Origin: UBA1952 sp965200035
GTDB taxonomy: Bacteria > Bacteroidota > Bacteroidia > Chitinophagales > Chitinophagaceae
NCBI GenBank assembly: GCA_965200035.1
Contig: OZ241334.1
Coordinates: 1,798,001 to 1,862,000 of the forward strand
Length of the DNA stretch: 64,000 nt
Reading direction: 5' to 3'
How positions within the stretch are numbered: the first letter of the stretch is position 1; every line of letters starts with the position of its first letter. A program made the translations under genes and the position numbers. Below, one piece after another: positions 7,922 through 17,586 of the stretch. The notes under the pieces are model-generated. The model was not told the origin of the DNA. It saw only the letters and a program-made list of their open reading frames with translations, and searched no databases.

Positions 7922-10900
7922 ATGTACCCTAAACGATCACTTTTCAGAGCCTTTATCCCGGGCTTTATTGCCGCACTTTGCATTGCAGTCGTCTCATCTG
8001 CCCAAAGCGTAAGCTATCAGCCTCTCCTGGATGAATCTTCCGGCAACCGGAGCATTGATGTATCTCTGCCTGTTGGAGCTATCGAAGGAAAACACGGTAC
8101 CTCGCCGGCCGGCGGTGCTACTTACTCTATCCCTATCAAAATGGCACCGGGCAGCAATGGCTTAGTGCCCGGCATTTCTCTGGAATATAATTCTCAGAGC
8201 GGAAACGGGCATGCAGGATATGGATGGAACATTGGCGGGATAAGCGTTATTGAACAGACGAATGCCAGTATGATCTATGATGGAGAGACAGCTCCGATCT
8301 TTGATCCGTATGTGCCTTTTACCACCCAAAAGAAGCATGACCGGCTGATGCTGGACGGCGAGCGCCTGATCAGAACCTCCGATCCTCAGGCGCCAACTCC
8401 TACCCTTGTATTTGCCAATTCGAAAGGCATTAAAGTGGAGGCCGTTGGAAATTATCCAGGCGACTACCACTATACATACACAGATAAAGAGGGGACTAAG
8501 TATGAATATGGGCTGGATGATAACAGCAGAATATTTAAAGCAGATGGCACTGACATTCTGAAATGGTATATAAGCAAGGTAAGCGATATTAACGGCTTCT
8601 ACATCGACTTCAAATATCAGAAGATTGCGAATGAAGTAATGCTTGCAGAGATTGACTATACCGGCAATATGAATGCAGGCATAGCTCCTTACAATAAAAT
8701 AAAGTTCACCTACGAAGAGCGGGATGATGCTAACACAGTTTACATTGCCGGTACTGCCATCGGGCAGAATTATCTGCCTGACCGTATTGATGTAATTGCC
8801 GAAAATGATGCTCCGGTCTATACCTATCAGCTTAATTACGGACACGACAATAAGATCATCAATAACAAATACTCGTTCCTGAACGAAGTTGTGCTTTACG
8901 GGTCAGATAACAGCCATCTCAATTCTACCATCTTTAAATATGGGAATGGAGGCACTGAATTTGAAGTAACTCCTACATCAGTAGTTGTAGGTGGGGATGA
9001 AAGAGCGACCGGTGATTTTGATGGGGATGGCATTTCTGATATAGCCATTATAAAAACAAACGGCAACCCTTCCGGAAACATCGTTTACACCTTTTATAAA
9101 GGGAATAGCACCGGGCAAAATATGCAGCAGATGGGCAGCCTCACATTGCCGTCTACTACCTCCTCGCCACAGCGTGCGATGTTTGGCCTGGTTAAATATG
9201 ATATACCTGTAAATATCCAAAGCCACTTCTCAAGCGACTTTGATGGCGATGGGAATGACGATCTGCTGGTGGGCGCTTTTCAGGCGGTGGGCGGCGATAC
9301 TTACCTGAGAAAGCTGATCCTTATCCGGTACAGTGGCGGCACCTTTACTTCACAGGATATAGCGCTGCCGAATACGCCGGGGCACGAGTACAAAACAAAC
9401 GATTTCAAAAACCCGATAACCATTGGCGATTTCAATGGCGACCGCTGGCCGGATGTATTTATCACCGCAAGAGATATCACCGCTCAGAAAGATGAAGGTT
9501 TTATGGTCTATTATCTCGGGCGTACGGCTACACCTCAGTTTGTTGAGATGCTGAACTACAATGCTCCCAATAGTAGCTCATCACTGATTCCTGAGCTGAG
9601 CAGGCCAGACTACATGGCGGTCATAGATCATGATGGTGATGGAAAAAACGAGCTGCTCACTGTATTGGGCGCTAAAACGAAAATATTTACGCTGGATCAC
9701 AACATGCATCAGTTTGACATGATTCATGAGGGCGCTTACCCTACTGTATGGCACGATGTGTACACCGGTGACTTTAACGGAGATGGCAAGACCGATCTGC
9801 TGACCAAAGTAAGAAGCAGCGATCTGTGGGAGATTGCCTACAGCGATGGGCAGAGCGATTATAAAACGCAGCCATTCAACGGAACCGGCAAGCTGATCGG
9901 AGACTACTATGATCAAAACCGGGAATTCAACAGAAAAACCGGTCCGATCCCCGATCACTTTTATGAATCTGATCAGATCATTGTGGCTGATTTTAATGGC
10001 GATGGTAAGTCGGACATTATACATGCAGTACCCTTTAGCGAAGGTGGTTCCGCTGGCGATTATAATAACCGGAAACAAAGGCTGAATACCTATTTCAGCA
10101 ATGGCAATAATTCCTTCAACAACAAAGTGTATATATATAACTCATGGCTGAGCACCTGTACAGGATGCGTGCTGCCCAATGACATGAATGGCGATGGACG
10201 GGCCGATCTTTTTACTGCGCATCTGGCGCAGCAAACCGGTGGCGGCAATTATACTTACCTGATAAAGTTCAATACAGATGGGCAGGAAAAAGTATTGCAG
10301 AAGGTAACGAACGGATATAATGTAGAAACGGAGTTTCAGTACGAATACCTGAATAAATCCGCCATCTACTCGCGCAGCAATTCTTTTATTGATAAGGATA
10401 TTCCTTACGTAAAGTTTCCGCTGCTGGCGATTTCGCAAGTGCATACCCGCTCGCTGGCAAGCGCGCCCGCTGAGCTGGAAAATACCGGCTACCAATATCA
10501 GGATGCCACATTCAGCAAGCGGGGACTTGGATTCATTGGTTTCAGAAAGACAATAACCACCGACTATATACAGGAAAAGCAGACGGAGCAGGAAATGCAG
10601 TTCACCATTAATCCGGATAATGTACCGGTACAGCCCGGGATATTTTATGTGCTTCCGCGAATTGCTTCTACCAGCATCTATACAATGGGCGGGCAACTGC
10701 TATCATCCTCCAAAAGTGCGGTCAGGGTGAATAACAATGGCGTGACCAACGCCATCGTTGAGAAAACAGAAGTAATATCAGATCTGCTGGCAAATACATC
10801 ATCTACAACAGTCAGCAATTATGACGACCGGGTGAACGTGATTAAAAGCACATCCGATATCAACAATGTAGAAACAACCAGTACCGACTATCTATATTCC

Positions 10901-12499
10901 ACGTTTGGCGCTACCTCAAAGCCAGTGTACATAACCACAACAAGCACACGCCAGGGGCAACCCGGTGTAACGGATAACACCGCCCTGAACTATACCGGAG
11001 ATGGTAAGCTGTATGAACGGATTGAATTTGAAGGACTGCCTCAGCAGGTGAGCCACCGCTACAGCTACAACACAGCCGGCCTGCTGGCAAGCGAGCTGAT
11101 ATCGTCACCGGGTGTGCAATCAAGAGATTACCGGATAGAGTATGATGATAAGGCAAGGTTTGCCATCCGGAAAATAAATGCGCTTGGCAAAAGCGAATAC
11201 TTTACTTACGATGCCCGGTCAGGAGCAGTAACGGGCCATACCGGATTTGATCAGAACACGGTGACCTATGAGCATGATGCCTATTTTAATCTAACGAAAA
11301 CCATTTACCCTAAGGGCAACGCAGTGAGCACAGGGCGTATCTGGCAATTGGATGGGATCAACCTTATAGCTACCAGCCAGATTACTGAAGGTGGATCCAG
11401 CGAAATCAAATATATTGATGCAGCCGGCCGGGCAACAATAAATTATAGCTGTTTTCAGGCAACCCCCATCACCTTCTGGGGCATGACGTTTATGTTCCCA
11501 AAATTTGCAGAAGCGAACTTTGCCTATGATGCCAAAGGAAACAAAATTTCTGAAGAGCAGCCTCATTACAGCGGTACGGCTAATTACCTTACAACGAGCT
11601 ACACCTATGATTACCTGAACAGAGTAACATCGGCCTGCAATCAGCTTGGCTGCAGCAACTATAGCTACAGCTATTCCGGCGGAAGCAATGCAGTAACTAC
11701 GATGCTGCCATCCGGGCAGATTCAGAAAAAGATAACCGACCCCGCAGGAAAGATTACCGCTTCAACAGATGCGGGCGGCAGTGTGTATATGGATTATGAC
11801 AGCCGCGGAAATATGATTGCTACCCGCCTGGGAAGCCCATCGGGAACACCCATCGTTCAGAATAAATATGATGAGTACAACCGCAAAGTGACAAGCACAG
11901 AGCGCAACACCGGAACCTATTCTTACACCTATGATGCCTATGGCGAGCTGGTATCACAAAAGGACCCGAACGGCAATGTGCATAAGTATACCTATGATGT
12001 GCTCGGGCGAATGGAGAGCCGTAACGGTACGGAGGGTACTACGAAATTCTATTATAAAAATGCAACATTACCAGGTGAAGCATTCCAACTCGAAAAGGTT
12101 GTTGACTTTAATAATGAAGGCACAGGCTATGACTACAACCAGTATGGCGAGCAGACCGGTATGCACAAGGAGATCCGTGGCAAAATTTATGAATACGGAT
12201 ATGCGTATGACCAGTACGGCAGACTCACCAATACAATCTACCCCGATGGAAGTGATATAGAGAAAGTGTATAACAATTACGGGACCTGGATGGAAGTAAA
12301 ATGGAATAGCAACACCCTGTATAAACGTACGACCATTGACGGATCGGGCAAGACACTGGCGGCTGAGCGGGGCAACGGGCTAACAACCAATTTCACCTAT
12401 GATTATGATTACCTGACGCGGATACAATCGCCGGTCATGGATTACAACCTGGAATATGATTACAGTACCCGCAATATCATCCGCCGGCTGATCTGCTGA
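7922..12499 (+). CDS. Large SpvB/FG-GAP/RHS-repeat toxin-delivery protein, N-terminal part (frameshifted at 3' end)
   Basis: Starts at ATG 7922 with a signal peptide (MYPKRSLFRAFIPG...SSAQ); a TTG at 7880 is part of the promoter. Residues about 30-330 form an SpvB-like domain (HGTSPAGGATYSIPI, GYGWNIGGIS). Next come at least seven calcium-binding FG-GAP/VCBS motifs (DFDGDGISD, DFDGDGNDD, DFNGDGKTD, DFNGDGKSD, DMNGDGRAD and others), then a TcdB-middle-like region, then RHS/YD repeats (YDYLNRVT, YDSRGNM, YTYDAYGEL, YTYDVLGRM). In polymorphic toxins these parts build a shell enclosing a C-terminal toxin. The frame ends at a TGA (12497-12499), but the sequence continues in another frame: PADLLKNNEDLFSYDGLNR.... 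A second shift near 12660 leads to the RHS core. Two one-base losses explain both. Confidence 0.85.
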   Translation: MYPKRSLFRAFIPGFIAALCIAVVSSAQSVSYQPLLDESSGNRSIDVSLPVGAIEGKHGTSPAGGATYSIPIKMAPGSNGLVPGISLEYNSQSGNGHAGYGWNIGGISVIEQTNASMIYDGETAPIFDPYVPFTTQKKHDRLMLDGERLIRTSDPQAPTPTLVFANSKGIKVEAVGNYPGDYHYTYTDKEGTKYEYGLDDNSRIFKADGTDILKWYISKVSDINGFYIDFKYQKIANEVMLAEIDYTGNMNAGIAPYNKIKFTYEERDDANTVYIAGTAIGQNYLPDRIDVIAENDAPVYTYQLNYGHDNKIINNKYSFLNEVVLYGSDNSHLNSTIFKYGNGGTEFEVTPTSVVVGGDERATGDFDGDGISDIAIIKTNGNPSGNIVYTFYKGNSTGQNMQQMGSLTLPSTTSSPQRAMFGLVKYDIPVNIQSHFSSDFDGDGNDDLLVGAFQAVGGDTYLRKLILIRYSGGTFTSQDIALPNTPGHEYKTNDFKNPITIGDFNGDRWPDVFITARDITAQKDEGFMVYYLGRTATPQFVEMLNYNAPNSSSSLIPELSRPDYMAVIDHDGDGKNELLTVLGAKTKIFTLDHNMHQFDMIHEGAYPTVWHDVYTGDFNGDGKTDLLTKVRSSDLWEIAYSDGQSDYKTQPFNGTGKLIGDYYDQNREFNRKTGPIPDHFYESDQIIVADFNGDGKSDIIHAVPFSEGGSAGDYNNRKQRLNTYFSNGNNSFNNKVYIYNSWLSTCTGCVLPNDMNGDGRADLFTAHLAQQTGGGNYTYLIKFNTDGQEKVLQKVTNGYNVETEFQYEYLNKSAIYSRSNSFIDKDIPYVKFPLLAISQVHTRSLASAPAELENTGYQYQDATFSKRGLGFIGFRKTITTDYIQEKQTEQEMQFTINPDNVPVQPGIFYVLPRIASTSIYTMGGQLLSSSKSAVRVNNNGVTNAIVEKTEVISDLLANTSSTTVSNYDDRVNVIKSTSDINNVETTSTDYLYSTFGATSKPVYITTTSTRQGQPGVTDNTALNYTGDGKLYERIEFEGLPQQVSHRYSYNTAGLLASELISSPGVQSRDYRIEYDDKARFAIRKINALGKSEYFTYDARSGAVTGHTGFDQNTVTYEHDAYFNLTKTIYPKGNAVSTGRIWQLDGINLIATSQITEGGSSEIKYIDAAGRATINYSCFQATPITFWGMTFMFPKFAEANFAYDAKGNKISEEQPHYSGTANYLTTSYTYDYLNRVTSACNQLGCSNYSYSYSGGSNAVTTMLPSGQIQKKITDPAGKITASTDAGGSVYMDYDSRGNMIATRLGSPSGTPIVQNKYDEYNRKVTSTERNTGTYSYTYDAYGELVSQKDPNGNVHKYTYDVLGRMESRNGTEGTTKFYYKNATLPGEAFQLEKVVDFNNEGTGYDYNQYGEQTGMHKEIRGKIYEYGYAYDQYGRLTNTIYPDGSDIEKVYNNYGTWMEVKWNSNTLYKRTTIDGSGKTLAAERGNGLTTNFTYDYDYLTRIQSPVMDYNLEYDYSTRNIIRRLIC

Positions 12500-12662
12500 A
12501 AAATAATGAAGACCTCTTTTCCTACGATGGCCTGAACCGACTGATCAATACGACCACCGGTCAGATCAACGGACCACAGCTGCCGCCGGCAACGATTGCT
12601 TACAGTCAGCTGAACGGAAACATAAAGCACAAGGATGGCATAGGCGATTACCTCTACGGGAG

Positions 12663-14285
12663 CAGCCGAACGCTGTTACTTATATAACGAATAATCAGAA
12701 CCAGATACCGACCCTGACGCAAGACATCAAGTACAACTCCTTCCTGAGGGCTGAGCGGGTTTCGGAAGGAGACTGGACCCAGTTGTTCCGGTATGATGCC
12801 GATTATGACCGCACGGTAAGCGAGCTGTATAACAATGGCAACCTGGAAGAAACGAGAATCTATGCGCCGGAAGGCATAGAGATACATACCCGGGGCAATA
12901 CAGAGCGGATGATCCACTATGTGGCAGGGCCGGATGGCATTTGCGCTATTCTCTATAGCGAAGGTGCGCAGGGCGATGAATACCGCCAGGTACACACGTA
13001 TTATCCTTACACCGATCACCTGGGCAGCATCTGGGAGCTGACGGATGAGTATGGTAGCGTAATCTACGAGCAGAATTTCGATGCATGGGGCCGCTACCGC
13101 GATCCTGCAACTTGGTCTTATAATACATCACCAATACAGGGCTTCGAATGGCTCAGAGGCTTTACCGGGCATGAGCATATGCCGCAGTTCGGGCTCATTA
13201 ATATGAATGCCCGGCTCTATGATCCGCTCATTGGAAGAATGCTCAGCCCGGACAACTATCTGAGCAATGCCTACAGCACGCAGGCATATAACCGCTATAG
13301 CTACGCTCATAACAACCCGCTCAGCTATATAGACCCGGATGGAAATAACCCATTGATTGTGGCAATGGCCGTAGGCGCGATCATCTCGGCTTCCTCTTAC
13401 ACATTATCAGTAGCCAGCAGTCAGGGCGGCTTCAGCAACTGGAACTGGCTCAACTTTGCCGGATCTGCCGTAACGGGCGCCGTATCCGGTGCGTTTACCT
13501 GGGGCATCGGCAATGCATTCAGCCCTTTGGCCAATGTATGTATCAATCCCAGTGCAGTACCCAGCGCAGGGCTGGCCAATGAAGCTGCCCGCGGGCTGAT
13601 GCACGGCTATGTAGGATTGGTAACTACCGGCGAGACCAGCAGCTTCGTAGCAGGTGCGCTCGGCTCTTTCTCCAGCTCCATCGGCGAGGCAGTGGCGCCG
13701 AATACTTTAGGTACTTTTGGCGGAGGGCTTGTATTTGCGGCAGCTACCGGCGGCGGCGGTGCTTTAATGACCGGCGGTAAGTTTTGGCAGGGCGCTTTGA
13801 TCGGGGTTGACGGGTATTTGCTGAATCAGAGTATGCACGTAGTAAAATATTCTCGTCTTGTAAATCATGGAGGAGGAGGTAATCCACTACGTCTACTTGG
13901 GTTATTACAGCATTACACTGGTAGATCTGGTATGGATTATATTATTAGTGATGAAGATTTTAAGGAGCTTATTACAGAACTGCAGGAAAAAAATGGCATT
14001 GATAAAAATAATTTTAAACCAGTTAAAGGGCATCCTGGGCTTTATGTAATGGATGTAAGTACTTATGGGACAAGTTTTGAAAATTCTGCGGGCTCGATCA
14101 AACTTTATGCAAATGAAAAGGGAATAGTTGGATATTCAGATTGGTGGAATTTTGAAAGACAGTCGACGGGAAGTAGGAGTGGTTGGGCAGAGACAAAAAC
14201 CATAATAGGTAGCTCGATACCTGGGGTACCATTTTGGGTATTATACGGATTAACGCCATTTACAAATGAAATTCAGAAACACTAA
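12663..14285 (+). CDS. RHS core domain plus unrecognised C-terminal toxin candidate (continuation of the preceding gene)
   Basis: The frame resumes at about 12663 (QPNAVTYIT) and runs to TAA 14283-14285. It contains the RHS-associated core: YPYTDHLGSIWELTDEYG, then RGFTGHEHMPQFGLINMNAR, LYDPLIGRMLSPDNY and NRYSYAHNNPLSYIDPDGN. After that come a hydrophobic glycine/alanine-rich pretoxin stretch (about 13340-13830) and a terminal domain from about 13840. The terminal domain contains HYTGRSGMDYI, GHPGLYVMDVSTYG, IVGYSDWWNFE and ends VLYGLTPFTNEIQKH. I do not recognise it. Base composition turns sharply AT-rich at 13840, typical of exchanged toxin tips. A lipoprotein gene starts two bases after the stop. 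Confidence 0.8.
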   Translation, partial: QPNAVTYITNNQNQIPTLTQDIKYNSFLRAERVSEGDWTQLFRYDADYDRTVSELYNNGNLEETRIYAPEGIEIHTRGNTERMIHYVAGPDGICAILYSEGAQGDEYRQVHTYYPYTDHLGSIWELTDEYGSVIYEQNFDAWGRYRDPATWSYNTSPIQGFEWLRGFTGHEHMPQFGLINMNARLYDPLIGRMLSPDNYLSNAYSTQAYNRYSYAHNNPLSYIDPDGNNPLIVAMAVGAIISASSYTLSVASSQGGFSNWNWLNFAGSAVTGAVSGAFTWGIGNAFSPLANVCINPSAVPSAGLANEAARGLMHGYVGLVTTGETSSFVAGALGSFSSSIGEAVAPNTLGTFGGGLVFAAATGGGGALMTGGKFWQGALIGVDGYLLNQSMHVVKYSRLVNHGGGGNPLRLLGLLQHYTGRSGMDYIISDEDFKELITELQEKNGIDKNNFKPVKGHPGLYVMDVSTYGTSFENSAGSIKLYANEKGIVGYSDWWNFERQSTGSRSGWAETKTIIGSSIPGVPFWVLYGLTPFTNEIQKH

Positions 14286-14287
14286 AA

Positions 14288-14704
14288 ATGAAACCTATAT
14301 TCTTTTCAACCTTGCTTTCGTTATTACTTATTAGTTGTAAAGGAAATAATGCACCCTTTCTAAAAGATGATTTTTCAGCTTATATGGGCATTGATACATC
14401 TAAAATCGCAGAAGCAGCCTTCAAAAATAACGAGGGATATGTCGTTTCCAAGATTGATTTGAAAGATATAAATGCTTTAAAAAAAAGATATAAGTTTGTT
14501 GGTTATCAAAATGCAACTTCTAAATTAAAAGGACACGTATCATTAAAACTGTTCAACACTAATGATAGCACGTATGGTCAGCTATACTATTTTCAAGAAA
14601 AGGTAAGAGATCAATATGACTATTTCCTAATCGTGGTAGATACCAACGGGAGAAAATTGCATTTCTCCAGATATTTTGAAGAACCTCAAGCAGGGTTTTT
14701 CTAA
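14288..14704 (+). CDS. Lipoprotein, candidate immunity protein (paralogue 1 of 4)
   Basis: 138 residues with a clear lipobox (LLISC-KGNN), so it is exported and lipid-anchored. The mature part (DDFSAYMGIDTSKI..., LKLFNTNDSTYGQLYYFQEK, YDYFLIVVDTNGRKLHFSRYF) shares its layout with three following genes. It begins two bases after the RHS stop, so it is coupled to the toxin gene, the position usual for an immunity gene. The family is not one I recognise. The AT-rich composition matches the toxin tip. Immunity function is inferred from position only. Confidence 0.7.
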   Translation: MKPIFFSTLLSLLLISCKGNNAPFLKDDFSAYMGIDTSKIAEAAFKNNEGYVVSKIDLKDINALKKRYKFVGYQNATSKLKGHVSLKLFNTNDSTYGQLYYFQEKVRDQYDYFLIVVDTNGRKLHFSRYFEEPQAGFF

Positions 14705-14799
14705 CATAATTAAGTTAGATAATAAATATCAAATATATTGCTAGATGATGACATAGCATTAGCACAATCGTATATTGATAAACACTATAAAAAATAATT

Positions 14800-15216
14800 G
14801 TGAAAAAGAGATTAGCTATATTCTTGAGCATTTTCGCTTCATGCAATACTCCTGTGGGGCAATACAAGCATGACATCAATCTGTTTGAGAAATATACAGC
14901 GCTACAAAAAAAAGAGTATAAAATTTCTGAGTATAAATTTTTGAATGATCAGACGATGATTAAAGCTAATATCACAGATGATGGGGTAAATACGATATTA
15001 GCAGCTAAACATTTTACATCATATCAAGAGTTCATAAAAGAAGTAAAGAAAAATAATATACCAAATATTAGCTTCAAATTATATAAAATAGACCAAGGAG
15101 CTAATACAAACACATACTATTTTGATGATCATTTTAAGAACATTTATTCCTATTGCATCATTGTTTTAAATAAGTCTACTAACCAGATCATTTATTGTCT
15201 AAATTATGGTAACTAA
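14800..15216 (+). CDS. Small lipoprotein (paralogue 2 of 4)
   Basis: 138 residues from a GTG start at 14800: MKKRLAIFLSIFASC gives a short signal with a lipobox cysteine at position 15. The mature region ends with YYFDDHFKNIYSYCIIVLN, which lines up with YYFQEKVRDQYDYFLIVVD of the preceding gene. Very AT-rich. It is probably an extra or orphan immunity-type lipoprotein kept from an earlier toxin tip; no domain is recognised. Confidence 0.6.
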   Translation: MKKRLAIFLSIFASCNTPVGQYKHDINLFEKYTALQKKEYKISEYKFLNDQTMIKANITDDGVNTILAAKHFTSYQEFIKEVKKNNIPNISFKLYKIDQGANTNTYYFDDHFKNIYSYCIIVLNKSTNQIIYCLNYGN

Positions 15217-15295
15217 TCCAAACCTAACATTTAGTCTGAAAATCGGTCATACGAATACTACCTAAGGCATGGAACTACCTAGGACAAATATATCG

Positions 15296-15505
15296 ATGTG
15301 CACTATAAAAGATAGAATCACAATATTCCTATTGATATCTGTTTTATTCTACTCTTGTAGAGGGGATAAAAAGCCATATGTAGTTAAAGATTTTATTAAA
15401 TATACTGGATTAAGTGATACATCTTCATTTTTAGTGGAAAAATACAAACGTGGGCAATCATATATAGGAGTATCCAACTCAGAATTATATCAATTTGTAT
15501 TATAA
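15296..15505 (+). pseudogene. Truncated lipoprotein (paralogue 3 of 4)
   Basis: From ATG 15296 the product is MCTIKDRITIFLLISVLFYSC-RGDKKPYVVKDFIKYTGL..., about 69 residues. It keeps the signal, lipobox and DF-x-KYTGL opening of its neighbours but stops at half length. A TTG/ATG lies at 15269. The missing second half and the degraded state of the next copy suggest decay rather than a distinct short protein. Confidence 0.5.
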
Positions 15506-15508
15506 TAA

Positions 15509-15934
15509 ATGAAAAAAAATCCCCTATTTATTCTAATAGTTACAATTGTTTTTTGCTCATGTGCGGAAGACAATGAGCAAATTGTATTGTCAGACTTTAA
15601 GCAAAATATTGGTGTAGCGATTGATAGTAAATCGCTCTATAGAGTTTAGGAAGCTAACCAAGCTTTGTTAAAAATAAAATTACCAAGTGAGCAACTTGAT
15701 TCTGTAAAGCGGCAACATAAATACACGAATCATAGAGAATTTATTACCTCATTTGAAAAAATCAGTCATGTGGATTATAGGCTATACGACTTATATAAAG
15801 AACAACTTAATTGTCTATATTTTTTCAAAGACCAAATCGTAGATTTTTATGGCTATTATGTTCAAATAATAGATACCCAAAAGGAGGAATTAATATTTTG
15901 TAGGAATTTTCATGATGGCGGTAGAGGTATATAA
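15509..15934 (+). pseudogene. Lipoprotein with in-frame stop (paralogue 4 of 4)
   Basis: ATG 15509 opens MKKNPLFILIVTIVFCSC-AEDNEQ with a lipobox, followed by SDFKQNIGV as in the other copies. A TAG at 15647-15649 interrupts the same frame, which then continues to 15934 (LPSEQLDSVKRQHKYTNHRE, YFFKDQIVDFYGYYVQIID). Removing the stop gives a full-length 141-residue paralogue, so this is a recently broken gene, unless the stop is a sequencing error. Confidence 0.6.
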
Positions 15935-15972
15935 TGTAAAAAATTAATATTATAAGGGAACTAAAGGTTATA

Positions 15973-16262
15973 ATGAAGAAGATAATACATGCTGCGCTTC
16001 TGATTATCCCTATCCTTTTAGGTACCTACTATGCTGTGAACTATAGAGGATACAAAAACCTAAAAAATTGTGAAAGACTGCATGTAGGCATGTCTAAGAC
16101 AGAAGTAATAGATGTAATGGGCGAGCCTGACACTGTTTTGAAAAATTATATAGATAGGCAAAACAAGGTGCTATATATCAATTGCCAATTGGGGCTTCAG
16201 AAAATCTCAATGTATTTCTAAATCAGGATAGCCTAGTTTATAAAATAACATATGACTATTAA
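15973..16262 (+). pseudogene. BamE/SmpA-like small membrane-anchored protein, frameshifted
   Basis: The protein begins with a hydrophobic anchor (MKKIIHAALLIIPILLGTYY) and contains LHVGMSKTEVIDVMGEPD, the hallmark opening of SmpA/OmlA/BamE-like domains. The frame stops at 16221, but shifting by one base at the GGGG at 16191-16194 restores a natural ending GASENLNVFLNQDSLVYKIT up to TAA 16260-16262. This fits a one-base loss in a G tract. In BamE-like proteins this fold binds partners in the periplasm; the role here is unknown. Confidence 0.55.
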
Positions 16263-16365
16263 TGACAATTATTTAAAGATTAAAGATAATGACCATAGAA
16301 ACCACAATACAAAGCACTTTAATGAATCAATGATCATCCACTGAGTTGAACAGTATTTCAATAAA

Positions 16366-16941
16366 ATGAAAAAAATAGACAGACGAGCGGCTTTAGAGCT
16401 GTATAAGGCCTTTCCTCTTCGGACTTATGACCCGATTAAAGATTCGGAAGAATGCTATTTTCCAAACAGCTTCACAGATGAAGTGCTGACTACAGATGCA
16501 AAGGAGGGTGAAAATTCTGCTGAAATCGTAATAAGAGAATTGATGGCGCTTCTTGGTCAAATGGAATTCAGCACATTCATTTTCATGGGTGATACTGACC
16601 AGCCATGGCTGCGAAATACAGATAATAACCCAAACCTGATCGAGATGCAGAATTTCTTATCGGACAATGGAATTGACAAAAAATTTAATGGCGCAGTGAT
16701 TATTGATCTCCACAATCTGCCGGCTCTTTTAAACCATTTATTCACTCTTACAAAATGTAATGCAGCAATGCCATACATCTTCTTTACTGATGAAAAGCAA
16801 AATTTGCTCATGAATATATGCCATTACGACAATTTACATATAAACGCGCTGAATGAGCGAACTGCAGAAAAATGGAGCAGCTTCTTCCAGATACCAATTT
16901 TAGAAAGCTGCCGGATAAGCGATGTTAAAAGCTTCCAATAA
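16366..16941 (+). CDS. Hypothetical cytosolic protein, possible immunity gene
   Basis: 191 residues with no signal peptide. It is acidic, with mixed alpha/beta character: IVIRELMALLGQMEFSTFIFMGD, NGAVIIDLHNLPALLNHLF and MPYIFFTDEKQNLLMNICHYD. I do not recognise the family. It lies within the RHS island between decayed genes and is intact, unlike its neighbours. The size and lone placement in a toxin island fit an orphan immunity protein for a cytosol-acting toxin; this is inference from context. Confidence 0.6.
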   Translation: MKKIDRRAALELYKAFPLRTYDPIKDSEECYFPNSFTDEVLTTDAKEGENSAEIVIRELMALLGQMEFSTFIFMGDTDQPWLRNTDNNPNLIEMQNFLSDNGIDKKFNGAVIIDLHNLPALLNHLFTLTKCNAAMPYIFFTDEKQNLLMNICHYDNLHINALNERTAEKWSSFFQIPILESCRISDVKSFQ

Positions 16942-16983
16942 TCATTTACCTCCATCAAAATAAATACCCTTTCATCCCCAACA

Positions 16984-17572
16984 ATGAAAAAGACGAATGC
17001 CCTTCTGCTGATGCTGTGCTTATGCATGCAGTCAGCTTTCGGAAAAACAACTAAGAAAAGTGCCTTTACCTGCTCACTGGGAGTATTCCAGCAGGTAAAA
17101 ATACTGGGCAGCCATCAGTACAATCCCGGCACTGATAATATTTCCAGGCATACCAGTCCGTTTGCTTTTAAAAGCGGCCGCATCTATACCGGCCCGGTTA
17201 CCATTGGCTATCATAAGCAGCTCAACCAGTAGATCTGGCTAGGAGTTAATGTGATGGCTTCTTTCTTCAGGCAAAAAAATCCGGACATTCTAAATGGCTA
17301 TGGCAATTCAGAAGTGTGCAGAGATATAATGCTTGGGTTAGCGGCAGAGAGCAGCTATAAATACTATAGCAAGGGAAACTGGGATTTTTATGTGCTCGGC
17401 TCACTGGGTATGGCTTACAAAAACTCATCGCAAAGCACTGCCGTCAATGGTGGCCTTACTATCTCTGATCAGCCCGCTTGGCATCAGCTATGGCCATACC
17501 GTAAAAATCGTTGCGGAAGGCGGCTATGGCTACAAGGGCTATGTATGCATCGGACTAAAAACCAACTTTTAA
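16984..17572 (+). pseudogene. Outer-membrane beta-barrel protein, broken by a stop and a frameshift
   Basis: Starts MKKTNALLLMLCLCMQSAFG (signal peptide) and shows alternating strands typical of small barrels. A TAG at 17230-17232 interrupts the frame after GYHKQLNQ, which then resumes with IWLGVNVMASFF. Near 17480 a one-base shift is needed to reach the barrel ending ISYGHTVKIVAEGGYGYKG and the final KTNF, with stop at 17570-17572. Two lesions mark it as a pseudogene. It precedes a T9SS/YD protein, the same order as the intact pair at 21832-23221. Confidence 0.65.
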
Positions 17573-17586
17573 ACCCCACCAATTTT

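Noticed and set aside
8162..8845. Minus-strand open frames within the RHS gene
   Set aside because: Shadow frames; the plus-strand protein has clear domains throughout.
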